This document shows, one piece after another, positions 38,041 to 48,474 of a stretch of DNA of 63,675 nt (positions are counted from its first letter, which is position 1; every line of letters begins with the position of its first letter). The notes beneath the pieces are model-generated. The model made no database searches. It worked only from the letters and a program-made list of their open reading frames with translations, and was not told where the DNA came from. The stretch is from contig JAJPZA010000059.1 of assembly GCA_021204625.1 (NCBI GenBank), positions 1 through 63,675 of the forward strand. The letters run 5' to 3'. Made by a program: the position numbers and the translations under genes. Source of the DNA: Clostridia bacterium (GTDB lineage: Bacteria > Bacillota > Clostridia > Christensenellales > Borkfalkiaceae).

Positions 38041-39408
38041 ATGCCCGTGGACAATATGCCCGCATTTTCCGGCTCCGCTACGGAGTCCGCGGGTTCTGTG
38101 ACATCCCCGGATTCCCCTGTGGAGATACAGGTGATAGGCGCGGGCCTTGCAGGCTGCGAGGCAGCCCTGCAGCTTGCGAACGCCGGATGCCGTGTCCTTT
38201 TGAAGGACATAAAGCCCGGCTCTTTCACGCCCGCCCACACGAATCCGGATTTTGCGGAGCTCGTATGCTCCAACTCCCTCAAAGGCGAGGACCCGTACTC
38301 CAACGCCTGCGGCCTTTTAAAGGCTGAGATGAGAGCCTTCGGCTCTGTCATGACGGAAGCCGCAGACCATACAAGAGTGCCGGCCGGAGGAGCGCTGGCC
38401 GTGGACCGGGACAAATTCGCCCGGTACATAACAGACAGGATACAATCCAGCCCCAATATCCGCACCGCATGCGAGGAAGTGCAGGCCGTGCCCGCGGGCC
38501 CCTGCATAATCTGCACAGGGCCGCTTACATCCGGCCCTTTGAACGGGGATATCTCAAGGATATGCGGCTCCCCGCTGCATTTCTATGACGCCTCGGCTCC
38601 CATAGTCTCCAGGGAGAGCATAGACATGTCTCATGCCTTTTACGGAGACCGGTACGGCAAAGGCGGGGACGACTACATAAACTGCCCGCTCACGAAGGAC
38701 GAATACTACGCCTTCGTTGAAGCCCTTCTTTCCGCGGAGAAAGCTGAGCTCCATTCATTTGAGAAGAGCGAGATTTTTGAGGGCTGCATGCCCGTGGAGG
38801 TCATGGCCTCCCGCGGCAGGGACTCGCTTCGCTTTGCAAATTTCAAGCCGGTTGGCTTAAGCGGTCCGGACGGGCAGCGGCATTTCGCCGTTTTGCAGCT
38901 TAGAAAGGAGACGGAATCCGGAGAGGCGTACAACCTTGTGGGCTGCCAGACCAACCTGAAGTTCGGAGAACAGAAGCGTGTCTTTTCCATGATTCCGGCC
39001 CTCCGTGACGCGGACTTCTTAAGATACGGAGTCATGCACCGGAACACCTTCCTGAACTCCCCGGAATGCCTTAACGCGGACTTCTCCCTGAAAACAGACC
39101 CTCTGGTGTTTTTCGCGGGCCAGATAACGGGAGTGGAAGGGTACGTGGAGAGCGCGGCAAGCGGCATTCTGGCCGCCCGCCATCTCATCTCCCGCCTGCA
39201 GGGCAAAGCCCCTGCGATTCCCGGGGATGACACAGTGATGGGAGCGCTTTCAAGGCACATATCCGCCGCTTCATCCGATTTCCAGCCAATGAACGCGAAT
39301 TACGGCATCCTGCGCCCTCTGGACACCCCGGCCCGGGACAAGAAGGCAAGATACCGCGCCCTCTCCGAAAGGGCCCTTGCCAGCATCCGGGCGTACCTTT
39401 GCGAGTAG
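38041..39408 (+). CDS. trmFO: Methylenetetrahydrofolate-tRNA uracil-5 methyltransferase TrmFO
   Basis: IQVIGAGLAGCEAALQLANAGCRVLLKDIKPGSFTPAHTNPDFAELVCSNSLK; follows topA. Confidence 0.95.
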   Translation: MPVDNMPAFSGSATESAGSVTSPDSPVEIQVIGAGLAGCEAALQLANAGCRVLLKDIKPGSFTPAHTNPDFAELVCSNSLKGEDPYSNACGLLKAEMRAFGSVMTEAADHTRVPAGGALAVDRDKFARYITDRIQSSPNIRTACEEVQAVPAGPCIICTGPLTSGPLNGDISRICGSPLHFYDASAPIVSRESIDMSHAFYGDRYGKGGDDYINCPLTKDEYYAFVEALLSAEKAELHSFEKSEIFEGCMPVEVMASRGRDSLRFANFKPVGLSGPDGQRHFAVLQLRKETESGEAYNLVGCQTNLKFGEQKRVFSMIPALRDADFLRYGVMHRNTFLNSPECLNADFSLKTDPLVFFAGQITGVEGYVESAASGILAARHLISRLQGKAPAIPGDDTVMGALSRHISAASSDFQPMNANYGILRPLDTPARDKKARYRALSERALASIRAYLCE

Positions 39409-39647
39409 TGAGGCGGCGGGCTCTGCCAGGCTGATATTACAGGGCCATTGTAAAGGCCATTGTATTCCGGGGATTTTTCTGCAACAAAACAAGCGCGAAA
39501 CCGCAGTTTTATGGAATATCTGTGAAAAAAACGGGGTTTTGGTTTTAGATCCGCCGGAAAGTGTTTATATAACATAGTGAGGGGCAAAGCACTCTCATGC
39601 AGATGCAGGACGGAAATTACAGGACAATAATTTAGGTGAGAATCAAT

Positions 39648-40184
39648 ATGTCAGAATTTCATGCTACGACAATATGCGGCGTCAAGAAGGACGGCGTTAC
39701 GGCCATAGCCGGAGACGGCCAGGTCACAATGGGCGAGAACGTCATATTCAAGACATCGGCGCAGAAGGTAAGGAGGATATACGGAGGCAAGGTGATTTTA
39801 GGCTTTGCAGGCTCCGTTTCGGACGCCTTCTCCCTTTCCGAGAAGTTTGAGGGGATGCTCAACAAGTTCTCAGGAAATCTCATGCGCTCCGCAGTGGAGC
39901 TCGCGGAGCTCTGGCGCGGAGACAAGGCTGCCCGCCAGCTCAACGCCATGATGATAATAGCGGACAAGGACGTGATGCTCGTGGTGTCCGGAACCGGCGA
40001 AGTCATTGAGCCGGACGGAGGGGTCATAGCCATCGGCTCCGGCGGAAACTACGCATTGGCCGCTGCCCGCGCCCTTGTGCAGAACACGGACATGGATGCG
40101 CCCACAATCGCTACAAAGGCTCTCAAGATAGCCAGCGAGATCTGCGTCTTCACGAACGACAACATCAGGTGCGAGACCGTCTGA
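39648..40184 (+). CDS. hslV: ATP-dependent protease subunit HslV
   Basis: [35 protein letters not shown]. Confidence 0.96.
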   Translation: MSEFHATTICGVKKDGVTAIAGDGQVTMGENVIFKTSAQKVRRIYGGKVILGFAGSVSDAFSLSEKFEGMLNKFSGNLMRSAVELAELWRGDKAARQLNAMMIIADKDVMLVVSGTGEVIEPDGGVIAIGSGGNYALAAARALVQNTDMDAPTIATKALKIASEICVFTNDNIRCETV

Positions 40185-40309
40185 AGCCAGCCTTGGCTTT
40201 GCGGCCTTTGGCCTTTAACGCGCTGTAAGTCTATTCATGCGGGCAGACATGCCATTATGCGGCATGCCCGGATTGGAACATGATCCCGCCAAAGGACAGG
40301 AGATAATTT

Positions 40310-41626
40310 ATGGATCTTACCCCCAAGCAGATAGTGCATGAGCTTAACAAGCACATAATAGGGCAGGACGAGGCCAAGAGGTCTGTGGCCATAGCCCTCA
40401 GAAACAGATACAGAAGGTCGCAGCTCTCACCTGAGCTGCAGGAGGAAATCACTCCCAAGAACATCATCATGAAGGGCCCCACGGGCGTAGGAAAGACGGA
40501 GATTGCAAGGCGCCTTGCCAAGCTTGTCCGCGCTCCGTTCATTAAGGTTGAAGCCACCAAATACACGGAGGTGGGCTATGTGGGCAGGGATGTTGAGTCC
40601 ATGGTCCGCGACCTTGCGGAGTGCGCGATACGCCTCGTGAAGGAAGAGAAGACCGAGGAGGTCTCCATGAAGGCCACAGCGGCTGCGGAGAAGAAGATTC
40701 TCAAGGTCCTTGCGGAGGCCAAGCGCGAGGAGCGCGGCGAGACCGCGAAGGAAGTCTTCGAGCGCCAGCTTCTGGACGATATCCATGACGGCAAGTATGA
40801 CTCCGTGGTCATTGAGATAGACGTTCCGGACGAGCCCAAGCCTTTGGATCTCTCTGCCGGCGGAGGCGCTTCCATTGACCTCGGCTCCATCATGGGAGGC
40901 ATGGGTCTTGGCAAGCGCCACAAGAAGCGCAAGATAACCGTGGCCGAAGCCCGCCGGCTTCTCATAGAGGACGAGGCGGACAAGCTCATAGACAATGACG
41001 CCGTGAACACGGAAGCCCTTAAGCGGGCCGAGAATGACGGCATAATCTTCATAGACGAGATAGACAAGATTGCGGGAGCCGGGAACACCAGCGGCGCGGA
41101 CGTGTCCCGTGAAGGCGTGCAGAGGGACATCCTGCCCATAGTCGAGGGGTGCACGGTGAACACCAAGTACGGCCCCGTGAAGACGGACTATATCCTTTTC
41201 ATCGCGGCAGGCGCGTTCAACGTCTCCAAGATAGAGGACCTGATCCCCGAGCTTTTAGGGCGCTTCCCCATCCAGGTTGAGCTCAAGAGCCTTACAAAAG
41301 AAGACTTCGTCAAGATCCTCGCCCAGCCGGAGAACTCCCTCACCATGCAGTACTCGGCTCTTCTGGCCGTGGACAACATAGACCTGCATTTCACTCCGGA
41401 CGCCCTGGACCGCATAGCCGAGATAGCCGCGGACATCAACATGACGTCAGAGGACATCGGCGCCCGCCGTCTCCACACCGTAATGGAGTCCCTTCTTTCG
41501 GACATCTCTTACGAGGCCGGCGGAAACGACTACCCTGTCGTTCCCCTCACCGTGGACAGCAAGTACGTGGACGAGCATCTCAGCAACATCATCCAGAACA
41601 GGGACCTCATGAAGTACGTCCTGTAA
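40310..41626 (+). CDS. hslU: ATP-dependent protease ATPase subunit HslU
   Basis: LTPKQIVHELNKHIIGQDEAKRSVAIALRNRYRR; MKGPTGVGKTEIARRLAKL. Confidence 0.98.
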   Translation: MDLTPKQIVHELNKHIIGQDEAKRSVAIALRNRYRRSQLSPELQEEITPKNIIMKGPTGVGKTEIARRLAKLVRAPFIKVEATKYTEVGYVGRDVESMVRDLAECAIRLVKEEKTEEVSMKATAAAEKKILKVLAEAKREERGETAKEVFERQLLDDIHDGKYDSVVIEIDVPDEPKPLDLSAGGGASIDLGSIMGGMGLGKRHKKRKITVAEARRLLIEDEADKLIDNDAVNTEALKRAENDGIIFIDEIDKIAGAGNTSGADVSREGVQRDILPIVEGCTVNTKYGPVKTDYILFIAAGAFNVSKIEDLIPELLGRFPIQVELKSLTKEDFVKILAQPENSLTMQYSALLAVDNIDLHFTPDALDRIAEIAADINMTSEDIGARRLHTVMESLLSDISYEAGGNDYPVVPLTVDSKYVDEHLSNIIQNRDLMKYVL

Positions 41627-41651
41627 TCCGGAGCCGGAATTCCGGCATCCG

Positions 41652-41673
41652 CCGCAGGCCTGCAGGCCTGCGG
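41652..41673. repeat. 22-bp perfect palindrome in hslU-hisS intergenic region
   Basis: CCGCAGGCCTGCAGGCCTGCGG. Confidence 0.85.
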
Positions 41674-41790
41674 GCCGGAAAAGCCCAGCATGGATGTGCA
41701 GGCAGGAAAACCCTGACCTGCACGCAGGGAACCTGCAAGCGGCATAAGCCAGACAGGCTGAGCCGCGCATATGCGCGGTTCAAGGCATAT

Positions 41791-41820
41791 AACACACAAC
41801 ACATAACACATAACACATAA
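41791..41820 (+). repeat. Short tandem repeat (ACACATAA)n adjacent to the hisS Shine-Dalgarno
   Basis: AACACACAACACATAACACATAACACATAA immediately before AGGAG. Confidence 0.85.
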
Positions 41821-41832
41821 AGGAGTCATCCT

Positions 41833-43140
41833 GTGATAAACATACCCAAAGGCACGAAGGACGTTCTGCCGGACCAGTCATACAAGTGGAGATTCATAGA
41901 AGACACGGCAAGGGAAGTGGCGAGAGCATACAATCTCAAGGAGATACGCACGCCCACCTTTGAATACACGGAGCTGTTCCAGCGCGGAGTGGGAGAGACC
42001 ACGGACGTCGTGAACAAGGAGATGTACACCTTCGAGGACAAGCACGGCAGGAGCATAACGCTCAAGCCGGAAGGCACGGCGGGAGCCGTGCGCATGTTCA
42101 TAGAGAACGGACTGTCGTCATGCCCTCTTCCCGTGAAAACGTATTATTTCACGCCGGCGTTCCGTTATGAGCGCCCGCAGGCAGGGCGCCTGCGCGAATT
42201 CCACCAGTTCGGCATAGAGGTCTTCGGATCTAAGAGCCCGGACACGGACGCCGAAGTCATTTTCGCCGCTTCGTCATTCCTCAAAAAGCTCGGCCTCAGG
42301 GATTACAGGCTGGAGATAAACTCCATAGGCTGCCCGGTATGCCGCGCGGAGTACAACAAAGCCCTCAGGGAATATTTCATTCCCCGCAGGGACGTGCTTT
42401 GCCCCACATGCCGGGAGAGGCTGGAAAAGAATCCGCTGCGCATTCTGGACTGCAAGGAAGAGAAGTGCCAGGAGATCTGCGAGGACGCGCCCCGCATACT
42501 GGATTTCCTCTGTGATGACTGCGCCACGCACTTTGACAGGGTCCGCCACCGCTTGGACACACAGGGGATGGCATATACCGTAAATCCGGACATAGTCCGC
42601 GGGCTGGACTATTACACCAAGACCGTTTTCGAGTTCGTCTCGACAAAGATAGGAGCCCAGGGCACAATCTGCGGCGGAGGCAGGTATGACAACCTCGTGG
42701 AGCAACTGGGAGGCCCGTCGGTGCCTGCCATAGGCTTTGCCGCGGGCATAGAGCGCCTCATGCTTCTCATGGAGAACACGGGCTGCAGGTTCGTGGAGCC
42801 CAGGGGCGTGGACGTGTATCTGGCCGGCGCGGACGGCGCAGGCAGGGATGCGGCAATGACCCTTGCGGAGATTTTACGGGACGCAAACATATGCGCTGAG
42901 ACGGATCATATGGAAAGGTCCGTGAAGGCGCAGCTGAAGTTCGCGGACAAGATAGGCGCCCGCTATGTGGCAGTAATAGGATCAAACGAGACTGAGTCCA
43001 GGGAAATCAAGCTCAAGCGCATGTCGGACGGCACCGAGACCCCCGTCCGGATGGACGGCCTCAAGGCATTCATGCAGAGGGATATCCTTGAGTACATGAT
43101 GCGGCAGGCCCAGCTTATGGGTCCGGACAGCGGCGATTAA
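41833..43140 (+). CDS. hisS: Histidyl-tRNA synthetase (GTG start)
   Basis: INIPKGTKDVLPDQSYKWRFIEDTAREVA; GGRYDNLVEQLGG. Confidence 0.96.
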   Translation: MINIPKGTKDVLPDQSYKWRFIEDTAREVARAYNLKEIRTPTFEYTELFQRGVGETTDVVNKEMYTFEDKHGRSITLKPEGTAGAVRMFIENGLSSCPLPVKTYYFTPAFRYERPQAGRLREFHQFGIEVFGSKSPDTDAEVIFAASSFLKKLGLRDYRLEINSIGCPVCRAEYNKALREYFIPRRDVLCPTCRERLEKNPLRILDCKEEKCQEICEDAPRILDFLCDDCATHFDRVRHRLDTQGMAYTVNPDIVRGLDYYTKTVFEFVSTKIGAQGTICGGGRYDNLVEQLGGPSVPAIGFAAGIERLMLLMENTGCRFVEPRGVDVYLAGADGAGRDAAMTLAEILRDANICAETDHMERSVKAQLKFADKIGARYVAVIGSNETESREIKLKRMSDGTETPVRMDGLKAFMQRDILEYMMRQAQLMGPDSGD

Positions 43141-43207
43141 TTCTGCCGCTTTAACATGCGGCAGTTCAGATACAGCCGGAAGCCCGCGTGCGGGCCGGGA
43201 GGATATT

Positions 43208-43522
43208 ATGGTAAAAGAGATAGACGCAAAAGAGTTCAAGGATCTCCTTGACAGCAAGAAGAAGTTCGTGTGCGATTTCTTCGCCACATGGTGCGGGCCC
43301 TGCAGGATGCTGGCTCCCGTAATGGAGAAGGTGTCCGTGAAGCACCCGGACATAACCTTTGTGAAGATGGACATAGACAAGAACATGGAGATTGCCGTGG
43401 AGTACGGCATCATGAGCATTCCCCTGGTCATGGCTTTTGAGGGCGGACAGGACGTAAACAAGACTTTGGGCTTCATGCCGGAAGACGAAGTGGAGGACTT
43501 CCTCACGGACTCCGGGTTTTAA
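43208..43522 (+). CDS. trxA: Thioredoxin
   Basis: CDFFATWCGPCRMLAPVMEKV. Confidence 0.96.
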   Translation: MVKEIDAKEFKDLLDSKKKFVCDFFATWCGPCRMLAPVMEKVSVKHPDITFVKMDIDKNMEIAVEYGIMSIPLVMAFEGGQDVNKTLGFMPEDEVEDFLTDSGF

Positions 43523-43738
43523 GCCTTAAGCCCTTCATATCCGCGCGAAGCCTAAGCGCCGCATGAAGAAAAAATCCGCCGGCGGGCATGCAATCGTTAG
43601 CAGTTTTATCGGCTGCTGTGATATAATGCTTCGCGGCCGAAGGCAAAATTTCACACGAAAAAGACAACCCATGCAGGCCAAAAGGCCTTGTGTGGGCTGT
43701 GGCATTTAATCATCTGTACGTTTCCGGGAGGGATTTTT

Positions 43739-44800
43739 ATGAGAATCGGAATGCTCACAAGCGGCGGAGACTGCCCCGGGCTCAACGGCACAATAAGAGG
43801 CTTCTGCAAGTACATCTTCAACAGGTTCCCGGACGCCGAGATACTCGGCTTCAGGGAAGGGTATGCAGGCCTTATGAACGCGGACTACATGGTCATTCAT
43901 CCCGCGGACATAGAAAACATTCTGGACAAAGGCGGCACAATCCTCGGATCCTCCAGACAGCCGTACAAGCTTATGACGGTGTCGGAAAACGGCGCTCCCA
44001 CGAAGCTGTCCCAGATGGTTGCAAATTACCGGTCTCTCGGGCTGGATTATCTCATTACCCTCGGCGGAGCCGGAACGCACAAGACGGCATCCCTTCTGGC
44101 AGTGGAAGGATGCAAGGTCATTGGCTGCCCCAAGACCATAGACGATGACCTCTTCGGCACGGACGTGACATTCGGATTCGAGACAGCAGTCCAGATAGCC
44201 TCGGACGAGATGAAGCGCATACGCACAACCGCGGAAAGCCACTCAAGGGTGTTCTTCGTGGAAATCATGGGCAACAAAGTGGGCTGGCTCACACTGCACG
44301 CAGGCATTGCCGCGGGAGCGGACGCAATCCTCATTCCTGAAATCCCCTACGATGACGACGCCCTGGCAGCCTACATCCTGGAGCGCAAAAAGACGGCCCG
44401 CTCAACGGTCATAGCCGTAGCGGAAGGCGTCATGTCAAAGACAGAGGCCGCCATGACAAAGAAGACCCGCAAGGAATACACGGCCCAGGAAGGCTCCGCC
44501 ACGGCAAGGCTTGTCAAGAGCGTCAGGGACCGCACGGGAATAGAGTGCTACGCAACGGTTTTGGGCCATGTTCAAAGAGGCGGGGAGCCCTGCGCGTATG
44601 ACAAGGTCATTACCACGGAGATAGGCGCATATGCGGCATCCCTTGTGGAGAAAGGAATATGCGGCGTAACGGTATGCGTCCGCGGCACGCGGCTCGCGTA
44701 CAACCATCTCACAGAAATCGCCGGCAAGACAAAATTCGTGCCTGCGGACGGGCAGCTTGTCACCCTTGCAAGATCCATGGGCATCTTCATGGGAGACTGA
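43739..44800 (+). CDS. pfkA: 6-phosphofructokinase family protein
   Basis: MRIGMLTSGGDCPGLNGTIRGF; PKTIDDDLFGTDVTFGFETA; LGHVQRGGEPCAYD. Confidence 0.9.
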   Translation: MRIGMLTSGGDCPGLNGTIRGFCKYIFNRFPDAEILGFREGYAGLMNADYMVIHPADIENILDKGGTILGSSRQPYKLMTVSENGAPTKLSQMVANYRSLGLDYLITLGGAGTHKTASLLAVEGCKVIGCPKTIDDDLFGTDVTFGFETAVQIASDEMKRIRTTAESHSRVFFVEIMGNKVGWLTLHAGIAAGADAILIPEIPYDDDALAAYILERKKTARSTVIAVAEGVMSKTEAAMTKKTRKEYTAQEGSATARLVKSVRDRTGIECYATVLGHVQRGGEPCAYDKVITTEIGAYAASLVEKGICGVTVCVRGTRLAYNHLTEIAGKTKFVPADGQLVTLARSMGIFMGD

Positions 44801-44904
44801 AGCCGGGCCCCGGAAGCCGGGCATATATCATCCATTCATCCGGTCCGGCATCAATTCCGCTATACAGATACAGGACAAGGCACTGAGGCAAACAGAAAAG
44901 ACAT

Positions 44905-46044
44905 ATGGTCAATGCAGTCATAGACATCAGCTCAACAGGAGTATCCCTTCTCATACAGTCAGATGACGGGGATTACTCATACACCCGCCGCGAAGGCTTT
45001 CCCTCTCTCCGTTACACGGAGGACGGAAGGCTCAATGCGGACGGCATAATCAAGATCTGCGAGAAGGTCATGCTGCTGCAGAAAATCTGCCAGCACATGT
45101 CGGACACCATCGTGGACAACCTGTACGTTTTGGCCACGGCGTCCCTTCGCTACATAACGAATTCAGAGGACGTCATAGAGGTCATAAAGAAGTACACAGG
45201 CGCGGAGGTCAACATTGTGGACGCGGAGATGGAGGGCAAATGCTCCCTTGCGTCCAATGAAAGATACAGAGGAATGGGAGACCCCGTCATAATAGACATA
45301 GGCGGCTCCAGCATTGAGATGGGAAGCTACTCATCCAATGAAATCTGCTGTCTGGACTTCGGTGCGCTTTCGCTCAAGGACCGTTTCGTGGCAGGCGCAT
45401 ATCCGGACCTGGAAGAGTACAAGCAGATCAAGAAGTACATAAAAGGCGCCCTTCTGGACTTTGACGTCACGGAGCTCTGCGATGACAGCGACGAGCGCAT
45501 GGCTGTCTTTTCCGGCACGCTCTCAAGCTCCATATACAGGCTGTACTGCAAGGTCTTCAACGAGCCTCTGGACGAGGACCGCATCGCGGACCCGGACAAG
45601 CTTTCCAAACTTGCCAAAAAGGTGCTCACTTCAGACCGCCGCTCGCAGCTTTTGATTGAGGCCGCTTCCGGCAACGTGGAGTACCTCGGCGTAGCGCTGG
45701 TTATCATTTCCAGAATGGTGAAGGAGCTGGATTTCCGCAAGGTCTGCTTCTCGGAAAACGGCGTCAAAGAGGGCTTTTTAAGGCTTCTCGAGGCCGGCGA
45801 GATAGAGGCCATGCCCTCCGCATACGGGCCCGCGCCTTCGGAGGACAGCAAGATTGATACCCTGGAGGACCTCACAAAGGCCATCAAAAAGCGCGCCAAA
45901 AAGGCTCCTCCCAAAGTGGTTGAGGCCAAAAAGCCCGCCCAGGCGTCTCCGGACGGCAAGAAGGCCAAGGACAGGAAGGACAAGGCTAAGAAAGAGTCCA
46001 GGCAGGATTTCAAGCCGGATTCCAAACATAAGGACGGCGAATAG
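44905..46044 (+). CDS. Ppx/GppA phosphatase family protein with Lys-rich tail
   Basis: VIDIGGSSIEMG actin-like ATPase motif; LATASLRYITNSEDVI; adjacent to ppk1. Confidence 0.85.
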   Translation: MVNAVIDISSTGVSLLIQSDDGDYSYTRREGFPSLRYTEDGRLNADGIIKICEKVMLLQKICQHMSDTIVDNLYVLATASLRYITNSEDVIEVIKKYTGAEVNIVDAEMEGKCSLASNERYRGMGDPVIIDIGGSSIEMGSYSSNEICCLDFGALSLKDRFVAGAYPDLEEYKQIKKYIKGALLDFDVTELCDDSDERMAVFSGTLSSSIYRLYCKVFNEPLDEDRIADPDKLSKLAKKVLTSDRRSQLLIEAASGNVEYLGVALVIISRMVKELDFRKVCFSENGVKEGFLRLLEAGEIEAMPSAYGPAPSEDSKIDTLEDLTKAIKKRAKKAPPKVVEAKKPAQASPDGKKAKDRKDKAKKESRQDFKPDSKHKDGE

Positions 46045-46223
46045 GCCTTCATTCATGCATATTCCGCATGATATGGCATGAATCCCGCGCAGAAGAGACC
46101 GGAGGAGGGATGTGTATCTTCATTCTGCTGTCTCCCGCGGGCAATTGAACATGAACAGGATAAGGGTGCCGCGTGCCGCCGGATGCGGCGTGTGGCCGGA
46201 AATACAGATGGTATAAAGGAATT

Positions 46224-48329
46224 ATGGCAAGCAGCAAGAAGTCTACCAAGTCTCCCAAGAAGCAGGGGGAGAAACAGCTGAAGATGCAGAAGGGCATATA
46301 CGTAAACCGCGAATATGCCTGGCTCAAATTTGATCTCAGAGTCCTGGAGCAGTCCATGGACGAGCAGACGCCGCTTCTGGAGAGGGGCAAGTTCCTCTCA
46401 ATTTTCTGCTCCAACATGGATGAGTTCTTCATGGTGCGCATGGGCAGCATGTACAATGATGACAAGCTCAACCCGGAGGCAAAGGAAGACAAGACGAACC
46501 TCACTCCCGGCGAGCAGATAAAGGGCATGTCCCAGAGGATTGCCCGCGTGTATGACATGAAGGAGAGGGCGTATGTGAAGCTCAAGGCGGATCTTGCGGA
46601 GGCCGGAATCAACCTTTTCACATGCGGGCAGCTTTCATCTTCCAGAAAGGACGAGATCCTGCGCTATTTCAAGGCGAAAATCCTGCCCCTTCTTTCCCCT
46701 ATGGTAATAGACGCAAAGCACCCTCTGTTCCGTTTTGACAACAAGGCCTGCTACATGGTGTACAGGCTCAAAAAAGCGGAGCACACCATGATAGGCGTCA
46801 TGCAGTTCCCGGACAAGATAGACGCCCTGTACAAGTTCCAGTCCGGCAAGAAGCCTTCCTTCATAACCATGGAGGACGTCATAGAGAATCTCGGCTATCT
46901 CGCGTTCCCGGGATACACGGTAACGGCTTCAATCGCCATCCGCACAACCCGCAACACGGATTATGACGCCCAGCTCGCGGAGGCGGACACGGAGTTCAAC
47001 AACGATTTCTCCAAGTACCTTAGATCCAAGGTTGAGACCAACATGCTCCAGAACGTCATCCGCCTGGAAGTGAAGGGGGACAACAAGTCTCTCATAAAGT
47101 TCGTCTCGGAAGTGGTGGGCGTGCCGGACAACCTGGTATACAGGATTGAGAGCAACTTCTCGTTCAAGTACATGTACTCCCTGCCCAAGATGCTGGACAA
47201 GGAGCTCTCCAAATCCTTGAGCTATGTTCCGTTCCATCCCGTAATGCCGGAGCGTCTCGCGCATGCGGATTCCATAGTGGAGGAAATACGCAAGAAGGAT
47301 CTTCTTCTGCGCTATCCGTATGATTCCATGGACGCGCTCATTAAGCTTCTCAACGAGTGCGCAGAGCGCAAGGACTGCAGGTCCATCAAGATCACCATAT
47401 ACCGCTTGGCGGACCACTCCAAGATTGTGGACGCCCTCACCAAGGCCAGCGAAAACGGCATAGACGTAACCGTCGTGATAGAGCTCACCGCCCGTTTCGA
47501 CGAGGAGAACAACCTCTATAACGCCAACCTTCTGCAGGAGGCCGGCTGCGACATCATATACGGAATGGAGAATTACAAGGTCCACTCCAAGATCTTAAGC
47601 ATCGTCTTCTCGGAAGAGGACGGCGGCATAAGCTACATAACGCATCTCGGCACCGGCAATTACAACGAGAGCACGGCGAAGCAGTACACGGACCTCAACG
47701 TCATAACGGCGGACAGGGAGATAGGAGAGGATGCGGCGGAGTTCTTCCGCAACGTGGCAATCTCCAACGTGGAGGGGGATTACAAGAGGCTCTGCATAGC
47801 ACCCAAGTATTTCAAGCCCCAGATCATGAATCTTCTGGACCGCGAGATATCCAAGGCCCAGTCCGGCGGCAAGGGCCTGTTCATTGGCAAAATGAACGCC
47901 CTCACGGACAAGGAAATCATGGACAAGATTGTGGAGGCGTCCTGCGCGGGAGTCCACGTATATCTCATTATCCGCGGCATGTGCTGCCTGCTTCCTGAAA
48001 AGGTGGGGCGCACGGACAACGTCCACGTCATCAGCATCGTAGGCCGTTTCCTTGAACACTCCAGGATATACTGCTTCGGCGAGGAAGAGGACCGCATCAT
48101 GTACATCTCATCCGCGGACCTCATGACACGCAACACCAAGAAGCGCGTGGAAATAGCCACGCCCATCCTGGACAAGGACATCCAGGCCGCCATCTACGAG
48201 ATGATAGACACCATGCTCCATGACAACGTCAACGCCCGTCATCTCACAGCCTCCGGCCGCTACGAAGAGATTCTCACCACCAGCGAGCGCATAGACTCCC
48301 AGGGCAAGTATCTCACATACGACACCTGA
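46224..48329 (+). CDS. ppk1: Polyphosphate kinase 1
   Basis: YVNREYAWLKFDLRVLEQSMDEQTPLLERGKFLSIFCSNMDEFFMVRMG; LTARFDEENN; HLGTGNYNESTAKQYTDL. Confidence 0.96.
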   Translation: MASSKKSTKSPKKQGEKQLKMQKGIYVNREYAWLKFDLRVLEQSMDEQTPLLERGKFLSIFCSNMDEFFMVRMGSMYNDDKLNPEAKEDKTNLTPGEQIKGMSQRIARVYDMKERAYVKLKADLAEAGINLFTCGQLSSSRKDEILRYFKAKILPLLSPMVIDAKHPLFRFDNKACYMVYRLKKAEHTMIGVMQFPDKIDALYKFQSGKKPSFITMEDVIENLGYLAFPGYTVTASIAIRTTRNTDYDAQLAEADTEFNNDFSKYLRSKVETNMLQNVIRLEVKGDNKSLIKFVSEVVGVPDNLVYRIESNFSFKYMYSLPKMLDKELSKSLSYVPFHPVMPERLAHADSIVEEIRKKDLLLRYPYDSMDALIKLLNECAERKDCRSIKITIYRLADHSKIVDALTKASENGIDVTVVIELTARFDEENNLYNANLLQEAGCDIIYGMENYKVHSKILSIVFSEEDGGISYITHLGTGNYNESTAKQYTDLNVITADREIGEDAAEFFRNVAISNVEGDYKRLCIAPKYFKPQIMNLLDREISKAQSGGKGLFIGKMNALTDKEIMDKIVEASCAGVHVYLIIRGMCCLLPEKVGRTDNVHVISIVGRFLEHSRIYCFGEEEDRIMYISSADLMTRNTKKRVEIATPILDKDIQAAIYEMIDTMLHDNVNARHLTASGRYEEILTTSERIDSQGKYLTYDT

Positions 48330-48353
48330 CAACAGGCAACAGACAACAGGCCC

Positions 48354-48382
48354 CAAGAGCCTGCCTTCCGGCAGGCTCTTGT
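48354..48382 (+). terminator. Perfect hairpin downstream of ppk1 (terminator-like, weak T tract)
   Basis: CAAGAGCCTGCCttccGGCAGGCTCTTG. Confidence 0.5.
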
Positions 48383-48474
48383 CACAGGATAGAGAAACAA
48401 AAGGGCCGCGCCTGTCCCGGGCCCAATGAAAGGGCCCTGCACAATGATACAGGGCCGGATATACGGAGAACATC

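Noticed and set aside
38041-38130. Overlap of the trmFO ORF with topA (track start at 37954)
   Set aside because: Upstream extension is out-of-frame topA sequence; ATG 38041, 5 nt after the topA stop, is the sensible start.
41640-41832. Possible T-box leader upstream of hisS
   Set aside because: No recognisable T-box sequence (TGGNACCGCG-type) or specifier loop; region is only palindromes and microsatellite.
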